Assembly: GCA_045639085.1 (NCBI GenBank)
Contig: JAZUCM010000089.1
Span: 1 to 32,547, forward strand
Reading direction: 5' to 3'
Length of the DNA: 32,547 nt
DNA from: Gastranaerophilus sp045639085
GTDB taxonomy: Bacteria; Cyanobacteriota; Vampirovibrionia; Gastranaerophilales; Gastranaerophilaceae
A program made the translations under genes and the position numbers. Shown one piece after another: positions 1 to 7,747 of this stretch (its first letter is position 1; each line of letters begins with the position of its first letter). The notes under the pieces are model-generated. The model saw nothing but the letters and a program-made list of their open reading frames with translations, had not been told where the DNA came from and made no database searches.

Positions 1-526
1 GAACGAATATATTAAACTTGATATTTTAGATAATAGGCCTGCAGGTAAAATACATCCTAAAAATATGCCGAATATAATAAAATTACATGGTTCCATTAAT
101 TGGGAATTAACTGATTATAAAGCTTCAAGTCTTGCGCAATATAACGATGAATATAGTGAATCTTTATTATCTCCATTTATAATTCCTCCAATACTTGATA
201 AAACAAAATTGTATGAAAATTTAACATTAAAAAAATGCTGGAATGTAGCGTTTGAATCTTTGAAAAATGCAAAGAAAATTTTTATATATGGCTTTTCTTT
301 TCCTGAAACGGATTTAGCAGTAAAATTTTTATTCCAATCGGCACTTAAATTAAACAAACACAATCCTAAAATATATGTCATTAATACAGAATCCTTCAAC
401 GATACAGGCTCTGATTATTATGCAAAAGCTCGATATGAAGACATTTTCAAAGGTTATGATATAGACTATCGTTATTGTTGTAAAGACTCATTAAAAGATT
501 TTAATGCCGCAATTGAAAAGTTATAA
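1..526 (+). CDS. SIR2-like domain protein, C-terminal part (5' end outside window)
   Basis: The reading frame is open to the left edge of the window, so this is the 3' part of a longer gene; the first in-frame ATG at 65 is probably internal. The visible 174 residues contain LHGSINW and FIYGFSFPETD followed by a helix. That pairing is typical of SIR2-like (SIR2_2) Rossmann domains, many of which act as NAD+-consuming effectors in anti-phage systems. The NAD-binding N-terminus is not visible, so activity cannot be judged. It converges on a tyrosine recombinase, and the hexamer TTATAA at 521-526 supplies both stop codons. Family assignment is moderately sure; a defence role is inference. Confidence 0.6.
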   Translation, partial: NEYIKLDILDNRPAGKIHPKNMPNIIKLHGSINWELTDYKASSLAQYNDEYSESLLSPFIIPPILDKTKLYENLTLKKCWNVAFESLKNAKKIFIYGFSFPETDLAVKFLFQSALKLNKHNPKIYVINTESFNDTGSDYYAKARYEDIFKGYDIDYRYCCKDSLKDFNAAIEKL

Positions 527-1060
527 ATAAAAATCCCTATACACGGCGTCGATGTCTTCTTGTTCGATGCCGATGTAGCGGAGGGTGATTTGGGGTGAGG
601 AATGATTAAAAATCTTTTGCAGCAGCACGACATCATCATATTTTTGGTAGCAATGGTATCCGAAAGTTTTCCTCAATGTATGTGTGCCAATTCGTCTTGT
701 TATCCCAACTTCCCTTGCGGCTTTATTTAAAATCTTATACGCCCGACTCCTTTCCATTCGTCTTCCCTTTTGTGTATAAAACAATGGTTGTTCCTCTGGC
801 ATTCCATTAGTAAATTCTTCAATCTCCTTCTTTAACTTATCATTAATCGGAAATACTTTTCGTTTGCCCGTTTTCAGTTCTCTAATTTCAATATACTCTT
901 TACCCCTAACATCCCCGACATTAAGTGCAAGTATATCAGAAATCCTCAATCCGCTATTTATCCCAAAGCTGAAGAGCAATGCGTTCCTTGGCTTTTTTGC
1001 CAAGAATTCTTTCATTTTTCTAATATCGTCAAGGCTTTTTATTGGGTCAACAGCATTCAT
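521..1060 (-). CDS. Short tyrosine recombinase / integrase (catalytic domain only)
   Basis: This 179-aa protein is a phage-integrase-family catalytic domain. The full set of active-site residues is visible: R39 (GLRISD), a lysine at K63 or K66 in the beta-hairpin, H127 and R130 (HTLRK), H153 (FNHSS) and the nucleophile Y162 (LRYIGI). It lacks the SAM-like core-binding domain usual in 300-400-aa integrases, having only about 30 residues before the catalytic fold, so it resembles the short integrases of some phages and mobile islands. It should cut and rejoin DNA at a specific site. No flanking att direct repeat was recognised. Its convergence with a SIR2-like gene suggests the edge of a mobile or defence region. 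Confidence 0.85.
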   Translation of the reverse strand: MNAVDPIKSLDDIRKMKEFLAKKPRNALLFSFGINSGLRISDILALNVGDVRGKEYIEIRELKTGKRKVFPINDKLKKEIEEFTNGMPEEQPLFYTQKGRRMERSRAYKILNKAAREVGITRRIGTHTLRKTFGYHCYQKYDDVVLLQKIFNHSSPQITLRYIGIEQEDIDAVYRDFYL

Positions 1061-1165
1061 TTACAAACCTTTCGAGCAACATACATCACTCAAAAGCAAG
1101 AGAAAGTAAAGTGTTAGAATAAATATTACCGTACGGTTATAAACCCGTTTAAAAGATTTTTAAAT

Positions 1166-1612
1166 TTATGCGTTTAAGTAATCAATCACTTCTTCAACGT
1201 GGCCTTTGACTTTTACCTTGCGCCATTCTCTAACAATATCCAAATTTTCATCTAGCACAAAAGTTGAGCGTTCAATACCCATATATTTTCTGCCATACAT
1301 AGATTTTTCAACCCAAACGTTAAACGCTTCAGCTAATTTGTGTTCAGGGTCTGAAAGCAAAATGAAATTAAGGCTCTGTTTTTCTTTAAATTTCAAGTGG
1401 CTTTTGATGCTATCTGGGCTAACGCCGATGACAGTTGCGAAACTTGTTAGTCTATTTATATTATCTCTAAAATCGCACGCTTCTTGAGTGCAGCCTGACG
1501 TATTATCTTTGGGGTAAAAGTACAAAATAACTTTTTGTCCCTTAAAATCATTTAAAGAATATTCTTTTTCTATGCCATCGACATCAATGCCTTGTAGTTT
1601 TATGTTGTTCAT
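1166..1612 (-). CDS. bcp: Thiol peroxidase, Bcp/PrxQ-type peroxiredoxin
   Basis: A cytoplasmic peroxidase that reduces H2O2 and organic hydroperoxides with thioredoxin-type electron donors. The 148-aa length is typical. The motif FYPKDNTSGCTQEACDF holds the peroxidatic C41 and the resolving C46 with the four-residue spacing seen in atypical 2-Cys Bcp enzymes. The start is set by a very strong AGGAGG Shine-Dalgarno directly upstream. Transcription is leftwards from a good promoter about 110 bp upstream. For an anaerobe with glycyl-radical enzymes elsewhere in the window this is a plausible oxidative-stress gene. Confidence 0.93.
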   Translation of the reverse strand: MNNIKLQGIDVDGIEKEYSLNDFKGQKVILYFYPKDNTSGCTQEACDFRDNINRLTSFATVIGVSPDSIKSHLKFKEKQSLNFILLSDPEHKLAEAFNVWVEKSMYGRKYMGIERSTFVLDENLDIVREWRKVKVKGHVEEVIDYLNA

Positions 1613-1717
1613 ATTGCCTCCTGAAATTATATGAGTAATAGCATAAATTATTTGACTTAACCTTTAGGAATAACAGAAAAATAATAATGTACTTTTACCT
1701 ACTTGTCTTGCGTCCGT

Positions 1718-1746
1718 ATTATGCATTATTATTTTATTATAGTCAA
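1718..1746 (-). promoter_or_regulatory. Promoter of bcp
   Basis: On the minus strand: TTGACT at 1746-1741, a 17-bp spacer, and CATAAT at 1723-1718. Both hexamers match sigma-70 consensus at five of six positions. It leaves a 5' leader of about 100 nt before bcp; no riboswitch-like fold was recognised there. Confidence 0.55.
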
Positions 1747-1845
1747 GGTTTGTCCAAAAGGCAAGATTTACTATAAAAAATCTCATCATAATGTTAATTA
1801 AATATTAAAATATTAATTTATGTGCATTTGTGGGAAATTTTGCGG

Positions 1846-1860
1846 TATAATTAAGTTATG
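1846..1860 (+). promoter_or_regulatory. -10 box placed for a leaderless helicase mRNA
   Basis: A perfect TATAAT (1846-1851) ends six bases before the helicase ATG at 1858, so the expected transcription start coincides with the A of the start codon. There is no Shine-Dalgarno in between. No clear -35 box is visible. The same TATAAT-N6-ATG spacing occurs at rqcH and pflA in this window. Confidence 0.5.
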
Positions 1861-4800
1861 GAAGATTTGTTAGAGAAAGATAAAAAGACTAAGTTTCCTG
1901 AGCCTAATGAAAGGCAGAGGGAATGTATTTATAACACAAGGTATGGTAAATATCTTGTTCTTGCCGGGCCTGGAACTGGTAAGACTTTTACAGTTACTCG
2001 CAAAATTAAACACATGATCGAAAATGACGGGGTTGAGCCGGAGAAAATTTTGTGTTTGACTTTTTCTAACACTGCCGCGCGTGAGATGAAAACTAAGATT
2101 GGTCAAAATTATGATGTTAATGTTTTTACCTATCACGAGTTTTGCCTTAATATTATGGAAGAATTCAGCGAGCAGTTTGATATCGACAGCAACAATATTA
2201 TTACTGATTCTCATAAACGCAACCTCGTAAAGGAATGTATCGACGAGCTTCGGCCTGTTGCGTATAACAACGAGAAGAATAATCCTTATCAGTATTCTCA
2301 AGACATTTTAGATGGGATTGAAGAGATTAAAAAATTGCGAATGAATGAAGATGATTTTTTCAAAAATTTGCAGCAAAATCCGCTTTGGATGAAACGTTTG
2401 GCTGAATTAAATGAAGCCCAGAAAGATAAACCCACTAAAAAACGCAAAGATGATATCGAAAATTTGACGAAAAAGATCGCCCAGATGAAAGAGTTATGGG
2501 GTTTTTATAATCTTTATACTCAAAAAATGCGTGCGTTAAATTATATTGATTTTCATGACATGATTAATCTGGTTTTGGAGAAACTTGAGGAAGAAGATTC
2601 TTCGCTTTTGGAAGAAATTGCGTATAAGTATGAGTATATTTTGGTGGATGAGTACCAAGATACGAACAAGGCGCAGAATGATATAGTTTTTGCGTTGTCT
2701 AAGTTTTGTCCTAATGTTTTTGTCGTTGGGGATGATGATCAGATTATTTACACTTTCCAAGGCGCTAATTTGGGTACGATTGAGACCTTTTTGGATAAAT
2801 TTAAAGATGAAGTTAAGGTGATTTGTTTGGCTGAGAACAATCGTTCAACCCAGACGATTTTGGATGTTTCGCAGGAGATTGCGGAACTTCAGAACAAGTT
2901 TTGTGAATTTATGCTCAGTAAATCCGGCTTAACTAAGGCGCAAAAGGAGTTGTATTCTATTAATAATATTGATTTGCGAATTTGTTCAAAACCTAAGTTC
3001 GAGAAGTTGAATATAACTAAAAAATTGTTATCTCCACAAACTTCTCCTGTGTATCATAAAAATAAGCCTGTAGAGTATTATGGTTTTGAAAACGAACGCG
3101 ACGAGAGAGATTTTGTTGTTCAGATGATTAAGAATATTCTGAATTCTGATTCGAAGCCCGAAAAACTTTCGGAGATTGCGATTTTGACCCGTACCAATGA
3201 AGAGTTGAAAGGGTTTGAGGTTTATCTGAAAGCGAACGGAATTCCTGTCGAAATTACCGGCGGAAAGAATATTTTTGATATTAATTCGGTAAATGTTTTT
3301 ATTACGTATTTGCAGTTTTTGACAAACCCGGAATTTTATTCGGATAAACTTTTGGGTTATCTTTTAATGCAACCTTTTCATATCGATCCGAGAGATTACA
3401 AGACTTTGTGTGAGAATAAGTCTCACCATCGTTCGTTGACTGACAATATTTTAAATCTTATAGAAAAAGGGATAAATGAAGAGACTTTAAAATCAAAGCT
3501 TTCCAGCCTTTTGGATAAATCGCTAAATCCGATAACGGATGATATTAAGTCGCTTTTGGACGGTAAGATTTTGACGGTTTATGGTGAAGAGAAGTTAAAA
3601 GATTTTGTTGCGACGTACGAATATTTAAGAAACTATGTTACCAACGAAAATTATGCCAATGCTCTTCTTGAGATTGGGAATAAAACGGGTATTTTCAGGC
3701 ATTATTTGAACGATGGTATAAATAAATTGGAAAATGTTAAGGGTATAAAGAAGTTGTTAGACGAGGCTGATGCTTATTTTGCTATTCATACCAATCATGA
3801 AAATACATTTTCTCATTTTGTAGCTTATTTGACCAAGATGTTGGAAAGTGGGATTAAAATAAACCTTGATAAAGAGGACAAGCCTCTTGATGCGATTCAA
3901 TTGTCGACTTACCATTCTTCTAAAGGTCGTGAATTTGAGTATGTTTTTATGCCGTTTTTGACAAGTAAAAAATGGGAAAGCAGTTCTTCAAGCAGCAAAG
4001 ACAAAATTCCTGTGGCAACCGATTTTACAACTTATGAACAAATTGAGGAAAACCAGACTCAGAGCAAGTTTTTAGATAATATAAAACTTTTGTATGTCGG
4101 TATGACAAGGGCAAAACATTCCCTGTATTTGTCGTCTGTTGATGTTGGGGGAAAAGACGGTAAGCTGAGTTGGTTTATAAAACAGATAAAAGATAAATTT
4201 CAGGATGAAACCGGGTATCTGATCAGCCCTGAAAAACCTGAAATTCAAGGGCTTGAGAAATTAACTCCCGATTATGACTATAAAAAAGAATTTGCGCAAT
4301 TCATCCGCGCAAGATTTCCTCAATCCTATTCCCCAAGTTCTTTGAACACTTACAGAAAATGTCCGCGAGAATATTTCTATAATTATATTCTGGGCCTGAA
4401 ATCTTCATCCGGGAATATGGATAATTTGACCTATGGGCAAGCGGTCCATAAAGCGTTCCAATATGTGATAAATTATGCGCTTGAAAACAAAACGTACCCG
4501 ACACGTGATGACGCTTATCGTGTCTTTGCAAAATCCGTGGATGAATTACCTTGTTCCAAGCCTGAAAATATGAAGCTTAGCGCCCAAAATAACATTTTTT
4601 CTGAGGGTAAATATTATGACCAATTTACCTCAATTGTGTCTGCCGAACAATTGGATTCACGGGCGGAACTCGACTTGAGTTACACAACGGAAGACGGAAT
4701 AGTTTTCAAAGGCTCGATTGACAGAATCGATAAGAACGCTGATGGATCGTATACAATTTACGATTACAAAACAGGTACTGACAGCAGTGGCATAACTAAG

Positions 4801-5106
4801 TCGGGTGTGCATTCAGAATACTATTACCAAATCGGTTTTTATAAATATTTGTTCAAAAAGCTGTTTGGCATAAACGCGCATGTTTCAACGGTGTTTATTT
4901 ACCCGCTGTTGACGGAAGATTTTCATATAAATAAAGAAATTACCGACGAAGAGTGTGAAGAAATTTGGGGCGAATTTCAAGAGATTGTGGCAAAAATCCA
5001 TAATCTGGAATTTGAACGACCTGAAAAATGCCCGAACGAAAAATTCTGTAGCTACAAAAATATTTGCAAAATGAGTGTGTTCGCCGAAGGCGGGGAAAGG
5101 TTGTAA
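1858..5106 (+). CDS. UvrD/Rep-type helicase fused to a RecB-family nuclease
   Basis: A 1082-aa single-chain ATP-dependent helicase-nuclease. The superfamily 1A helicase part has Walker A GPGTGKT at residues 37-43, the Walker B/DEXQ box VDEYQDT near 263-269, the motif V-like STYHSSKGREFEYVF near 683, and motif VI YVGMTRAKHSL near 744. From about residue 820 there is a PD-(D/E)XK nuclease (SPSSLNTYRKCPREYFY, then a GSIDRID...YDYKTG active-site stretch). One cysteine in that start plus a C-x5-C-x5-C cluster at the C-terminus match the AddB-type Fe-S staple. It probably processes DNA ends in repair or recombination, alone or with a partner. Transcription may be leaderless. Confidence 0.9.
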   Translation: MEDLLEKDKKTKFPEPNERQRECIYNTRYGKYLVLAGPGTGKTFTVTRKIKHMIENDGVEPEKILCLTFSNTAAREMKTKIGQNYDVNVFTYHEFCLNIMEEFSEQFDIDSNNIITDSHKRNLVKECIDELRPVAYNNEKNNPYQYSQDILDGIEEIKKLRMNEDDFFKNLQQNPLWMKRLAELNEAQKDKPTKKRKDDIENLTKKIAQMKELWGFYNLYTQKMRALNYIDFHDMINLVLEKLEEEDSSLLEEIAYKYEYILVDEYQDTNKAQNDIVFALSKFCPNVFVVGDDDQIIYTFQGANLGTIETFLDKFKDEVKVICLAENNRSTQTILDVSQEIAELQNKFCEFMLSKSGLTKAQKELYSINNIDLRICSKPKFEKLNITKKLLSPQTSPVYHKNKPVEYYGFENERDERDFVVQMIKNILNSDSKPEKLSEIAILTRTNEELKGFEVYLKANGIPVEITGGKNIFDINSVNVFITYLQFLTNPEFYSDKLLGYLLMQPFHIDPRDYKTLCENKSHHRSLTDNILNLIEKGINEETLKSKLSSLLDKSLNPITDDIKSLLDGKILTVYGEEKLKDFVATYEYLRNYVTNENYANALLEIGNKTGIFRHYLNDGINKLENVKGIKKLLDEADAYFAIHTNHENTFSHFVAYLTKMLESGIKINLDKEDKPLDAIQLSTYHSSKGREFEYVFMPFLTSKKWESSSSSSKDKIPVATDFTTYEQIEENQTQSKFLDNIKLLYVGMTRAKHSLYLSSVDVGGKDGKLSWFIKQIKDKFQDETGYLISPEKPEIQGLEKLTPDYDYKKEFAQFIRARFPQSYSPSSLNTYRKCPREYFYNYILGLKSSSGNMDNLTYGQAVHKAFQYVINYALENKTYPTRDDAYRVFAKSVDELPCSKPENMKLSAQNNIFSEGKYYDQFTSIVSAEQLDSRAELDLSYTTEDGIVFKGSIDRIDKNADGSYTIYDYKTGTDSSGITKSGVHSEYYYQIGFYKYLFKKLFGINAHVSTVFIYPLLTEDFHINKEITDEECEEIWGEFQEIVAKIHNLEFERPEKCPNEKFCSYKNICKMSVFAEGGERL

Positions 5107-5112
5107 ATAATA

Positions 5113-5176
5113 GTTAATAAGTTAATTGGTGAGCAAGGCGATAAGGCGATAGGATGATAAGGCGATAGGGCATTAA
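5113..5176 (+). repeat. Degenerate 8-bp tandem array (8 units)
   Basis: Eight octamers run without a gap: GTTAATAA, GTTAATTG, GTGAGCAA, GGCGATAA, GGCGATAG, GATGATAA, GGCGATAG, GGCATTAA. The consensus is G-[GT]-[CT]-[GA]-A-T-A-[AG]. The array lies just downstream of the helicase stop. A shorter array of the same family in the opposite orientation follows at 5239-5270, so the two can pair imperfectly. Confidence 0.75.
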
Positions 5177-5238
5177 GGGGAATAAATCAAAATAAAGATT
5201 TACCGTTGGTTGAATATGTTGAAATATTCATAACGAAC

Positions 5239-5270
5239 TTATCGCCCTAACGCCCTATAGCCCTATTGCC
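5239..5270 (-). repeat. Degenerate 8-bp tandem array, inverted (4 units)
   Basis: On the minus strand, the units read GGCAATAG, GGCTATAG, GGCGTTAG, GGCGATAA. They are the same octamer family as at 5113-5176, in opposite orientation and about 60 bp away. It stops just before the promoter of the pilin remnant. No coding potential is seen. Confidence 0.7.
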
Positions 5271-5282
5271 TTAGGCGGGGGC

Positions 5283-5311
5283 TTGACAAACCCCTCGCAA
5301 TAGTGCATAAT
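5283..5311 (+). promoter_or_regulatory. Strong promoter in front of the pilin remnant
   Basis: TTGACA (5283-5288), a 17-bp spacer and CATAAT (5306-5311) form one of the best sigma-70-type promoters in the window. The -35 context CTTGACAAAC is identical to that before the intact pilin gene at 15604-15613. A transcript would start near 5318 and reach the terminator at 5485-5520, about 200 nt. Confidence 0.6.
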
Positions 5312-5313
5312 AA

Positions 5314-5457
5314 AGTATTTCGTCCGATTACTTTTGGGCCGGTTCCGCTGTATCTTCTGGAGAGTCTGGTAAAGCTTGGAACCAGCATTTCGTGACGGGT
5401 ACCCGCGGTTTGGGCACTAGGTCTGAAACTATTTATGTTCGCTGTGTTAAGCGTTAA
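5314..5457 (+). pseudogene. C-terminal-only pilin remnant / possible silent cassette
   Basis: A 47-codon open stretch with no start codon, preceded by an in-frame TAA. Its last 43 codons align without a gap to the last 43 codons of the prepilin at 15788-16861; I count 25 of 43 identical residues, including YFW, GESGKAWN and VRCVKR followed by TAA. Conserved codons often differ synonymously, so the two copies are old paralogues. The 5' end of the gene is missing: a promoter sits directly in front of the fragment and a terminator directly behind. It could be simple decay of a second pilin locus or a stored variant cassette. It is not a complete gene. Confidence 0.8.
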
Positions 5458-5484
5458 GTTTTGTTCATTTTGTTTTAAATTTTC

Positions 5485-5520
5485 AAACGAGTTTGTGTTT
5501 TGCAGGCTCGTTTATTTTTT
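5485..5520 (+). terminator. Rho-independent terminator after the pilin remnant
   Basis: AAACGAG (5485-5491) pairs with CTCGTTT (5507-5513), extended inward by weaker G-T pairs, and is followed by ATTTTTT. It would end the short transcript from 5318 and insulate the S10 operon promoter downstream. Confidence 0.65.
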
Positions 5521-5554
5521 GTAACAAAATTTTCATAATTCTTTAAACTAAGAG

Positions 5555-5583
5555 TTGACATAGGTTTTTGTTTATTTTACTAT
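5555..5583 (+). promoter_or_regulatory. Promoter of the S10 ribosomal operon
   Basis: TTGACA (5555-5560), a 17-bp spacer and TACTAT (5578-5583), followed by a leader of about 105 nt before rpsJ. The leader has a hairpin at 5644-5664 (stem arms around GGC-A-CAAA and TTTG-C-GCC). A role in r-protein autoregulation is possible by analogy with other bacteria, but unproven. Confidence 0.55.
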
Positions 5584-5695
5584 TACAATGCTGGCTTAGA
5601 CTATCCGAAATATTATGTATTTTAAAAATAGCTGTAAGGCAGTTGGCACAAAAGTTTTGCGCCATGTGGTAGTAAATTAGAAAAAGGAATGTCAA

Positions 5696-6016
5696 ATGGC
5701 AACAAGTACAAAAAAACAACGCATTAGAGTTTGTTTGAAAGCGTACGATCACAAATTGATCGATGTATCATCAGAAAAAATCGTTGAAACAGCAAAAAGA
5801 ACAGACGCTAAAGTTCTTGGTCCTATTCCTTTACCTACTAAAAGACGTGTATATTGTGTATTGCGCTCACCTCACGTAGATAAAAAATCTCGTGAACATT
5901 TCGAAATGAGAACTCACAAACGCATTATCGATATATACGAACCAACTCAACAGACAACTGAAGAGTTAAGCAGATTAGATTTACCTGCTGGTGTTGATAT
6001 CGAAGTTAAGCTGTAG
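5696..6016 (+). CDS. rpsJ: 30S ribosomal protein S10
   Basis: Head of the 3'-domain protein S10, also known as NusE for its transcription-antitermination role. The 106-aa length is normal. Recognisable features are IRVCLKAYDHKLID near the N-terminus, the GPIPLPTKR loop and the SPHVDKKSREHFEMRTHKR segment that lies at the 30S head. The start is supported by AAAGGAAT upstream. It opens the ribosomal operon, as in most bacteria with an S10 operon. An unusually long 258-bp spacer with several hairpins separates it from rplC. Confidence 0.97.
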   Translation: MATSTKKQRIRVCLKAYDHKLIDVSSEKIVETAKRTDAKVLGPIPLPTKRRVYCVLRSPHVDKKSREHFEMRTHKRIIDIYEPTQQTTEELSRLDLPAGVDIEVKL

Positions 6017-6274
6017 GCACCGGCCTGAGTTGCCCGAAAGGGCCAAAGTATCAATACTAAACATTGAAAATTTAATAAGCATTATGCATATAATGTGAAC
6101 TGCGACCGGTTGGGACGAAAGTTTAAAAATCCAATCGGAGAGGTGAAAGCCCTCAATAGGTAAAGTACGTAGCGCTCGCAAGAGAAAAAATGCAATCCGG
6201 TGCAATATTGGCTCGATGGTTTTGGCCGTGTGATGTCAATGTATAGGCAGTGTGGTTGCTAGAAAGGTAAAATT
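6017..6274 (+). other. Long structured spacer between rpsJ and rplC
   Basis: No gene is seen in these 258 bp. Predicted hairpins include GCCC-GAAA-GGGC near 6035, CATTAT-GCAT-ATAATG at 6080-6095, and a 9-bp stem pairing 6106-6114 with 6130-6138. Spacers of this size are rare in S10 operons. The content could be a regulatory RNA or mRNA-processing region; nothing matched a family I know. Confidence 0.4.
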
Positions 6275-6910
6275 ATGACACTAGGTGTAATAGGTAAAAA
6301 ATTAGGAATGACTCAAATCTTTGATGAACAAGGTTTGGCAATCCCTGTAACCGTTATTAAAGTTGATGAAACTGTTGTAACTCAAGTTAAAACTGTTGAA
6401 ACTGACGGCTACAACGCTATCCAAGTAGGTACAGTTCCTGCTAAAGAAAAACACTTGACAAAAGCTCAATTAGGTCACTTTAAGAAAAATAACTTGAGCA
6501 ACTACAGACACTTACAAGAGTTCCGTGTTGAAAACCCTCAAGATTACAAAGTTGGCGACAAAATTGAACTTTCTGTTTTGGAAAACGTTGAAAAAGTTGA
6601 CGTTACAGGAAAATCAATCGGTAAAGGTTTCCAAGGTACCGTTAAAAGATGGAACTTTGGCCGCGGACCAATGGCTCACGGTTCTAAAAACCACAGAGAA
6701 CCGGGTTCAATCGGTGCAGGTACAACTCCTAGCCGTGTTATCAAAGGTAAAAGAATGGCTGGCAACATGGGTAACGAAAGAGTTACTATTTCTAAATTGA
6801 AACTTGTTAAAGTTGATTCAGCAAACAATTTAGTATTAGTAAAAGGTTCTGTTCCTGGTTGCGAAGGCAGATTGGTAACAATTGTTCCTACAAGAACAAA
6901 ATGGAACTAG
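6275..6910 (+). CDS. rplC: 50S ribosomal protein L3
   Basis: Binds 23S rRNA early in assembly and reaches the peptidyl-transferase centre through its long loop. The 211-aa sequence begins GVIGKKLGMTQIFDEQG and has the loop motif FGRGPMAHGSKNHREPGSIG around residues 128-147, both hallmarks of L3. GAAAGG upstream of the ATG supports the start. It is followed by a 210-bp spacer before rplD, much longer than the usual few bases. Confidence 0.97.
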   Translation: MTLGVIGKKLGMTQIFDEQGLAIPVTVIKVDETVVTQVKTVETDGYNAIQVGTVPAKEKHLTKAQLGHFKKNNLSNYRHLQEFRVENPQDYKVGDKIELSVLENVEKVDVTGKSIGKGFQGTVKRWNFGRGPMAHGSKNHREPGSIGAGTTPSRVIKGKRMAGNMGNERVTISKLKLVKVDSANNLVLVKGSVPGCEGRLVTIVPTRTKWN

Positions 6911-7120
6911 GTCGACAGCCGTAGTTGGCTGGTCGGTAAGAATTTATCGATAAGCAAAACAATTGATTCCCGCCGCTGTAAGTGGAAACGTATGTGAAGC
7001 GAACAAACAAATCATTGGTTTGTCAGGCGGAGATAACAAACAGAAATAGTATTACAACCGCTCTTGCCATATAAAGCAAGAAATTGCAAGGGGTAAGCGG
7101 AAAGCAAAAGGAAAATCAAA
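6911..7120 (+). other. Structured spacer between rplC and rplD
   Basis: There is no coding potential in 210 bp. Nested complementarity is visible: CCGCT (7058-7062) with AGCGG (7096-7100) encloses CTTGC (7063-7067) with GCAAG (7076-7080). AGCC/GGCT and CGAC/GTCG pairs occur directly after the rplC stop. Any function, such as an L4-related control element, is speculative. Confidence 0.35.
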
Positions 7121-7747
7121 ATGTCAAAAGAAATTTTAAGCATAAACGGAGAAAAACTTGGCGAAATCTCTTTAGCAAAAGAAGTTTTCGCGGTTGAGCC
7201 AAACTTGCACGTTATGCATTTGGCTTTGAGAAGACAATTGAACAATGGACGTCAAGGTTCAGCTTGTGCTAAAACAAGAGCTGAAGTTGCCGGCGGTGGC
7301 AAAAAACCTTGGAAACAAAAAGGTACTGGCCGCGCTCGTGCAGGTTCTTTGAGATCACCTTTGTTCGCTGGTGGTGGTGTAGTCTTCGGACCAAAACCAA
7401 GAAGCTACGAAATTTCTATGCCGCAAAAAGCTAGAAAATTGGCGCTTAAATCAGCTTTGTCTGCAAGACAAGAACAATTGGTTGTTGTTAAAGATTTCTC
7501 TCAAATTGCTCAACCTAAAACAAAATTAATGGTTAGCGCGTTGAAAGCATTGAACGTGTCTGGTAAAGTCTTGATTATCGCTGATACAAAAGCTAGCGAA
7601 AATGCTAACTTGGTGTTGGCTGCTAGAAACATCCCTAGCGTAAAAATGATTTTGCCTTCTAACTTGAACGTGAAAGATTTGTTGGAAGCTGATTTCGTTG
7701 TAATGACAGAATCTGCTGTAAACGTAATTACAGAAAGGTTGCAATAA
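7121..7747 (+). CDS. rplD: 50S ribosomal protein L4
   Basis: L4 lines the exit tunnel and in proteobacteria also represses its own operon. The 208 residues show the tunnel-loop signature GGGKKPWKQKGTGRARAGS followed by SPLFAGGGVVFGPKPRSY, which is diagnostic. An AAAGGAAA ribosome-binding site precedes the ATG. Its TAA stop overlaps the rplW start by one base (TAATG), so L4 and L23 are translationally coupled. Confidence 0.97.
   Translation: MSKEILSINGEKLGEISLAKEVFAVEPNLHVMHLALRRQLNNGRQGSACAKTRAEVAGGGKKPWKQKGTGRARAGSLRSPLFAGGGVVFGPKPRSYEISMPQKARKLALKSALSARQEQLVVVKDFSQIAQPKTKLMVSALKALNVSGKVLIIADTKASENANLVLAARNIPSVKMILPSNLNVKDLLEADFVVMTESAVNVITERLQ

Noticed and set aside
1120..1165. Attachment site for the integrase near ACCGTACGGT
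   Set aside because: It is a short palindrome only; no second copy was found at the other side of the integrase within the window.
5314..5457. Template repeat of a diversity-generating retroelement, with 16733-16861 as the variable repeat
   Set aside because: Differences between the copies are of all base types, and many are synonymous at conserved codons. A DGR pair would differ only at template adenines. No reverse transcriptase is in the window.
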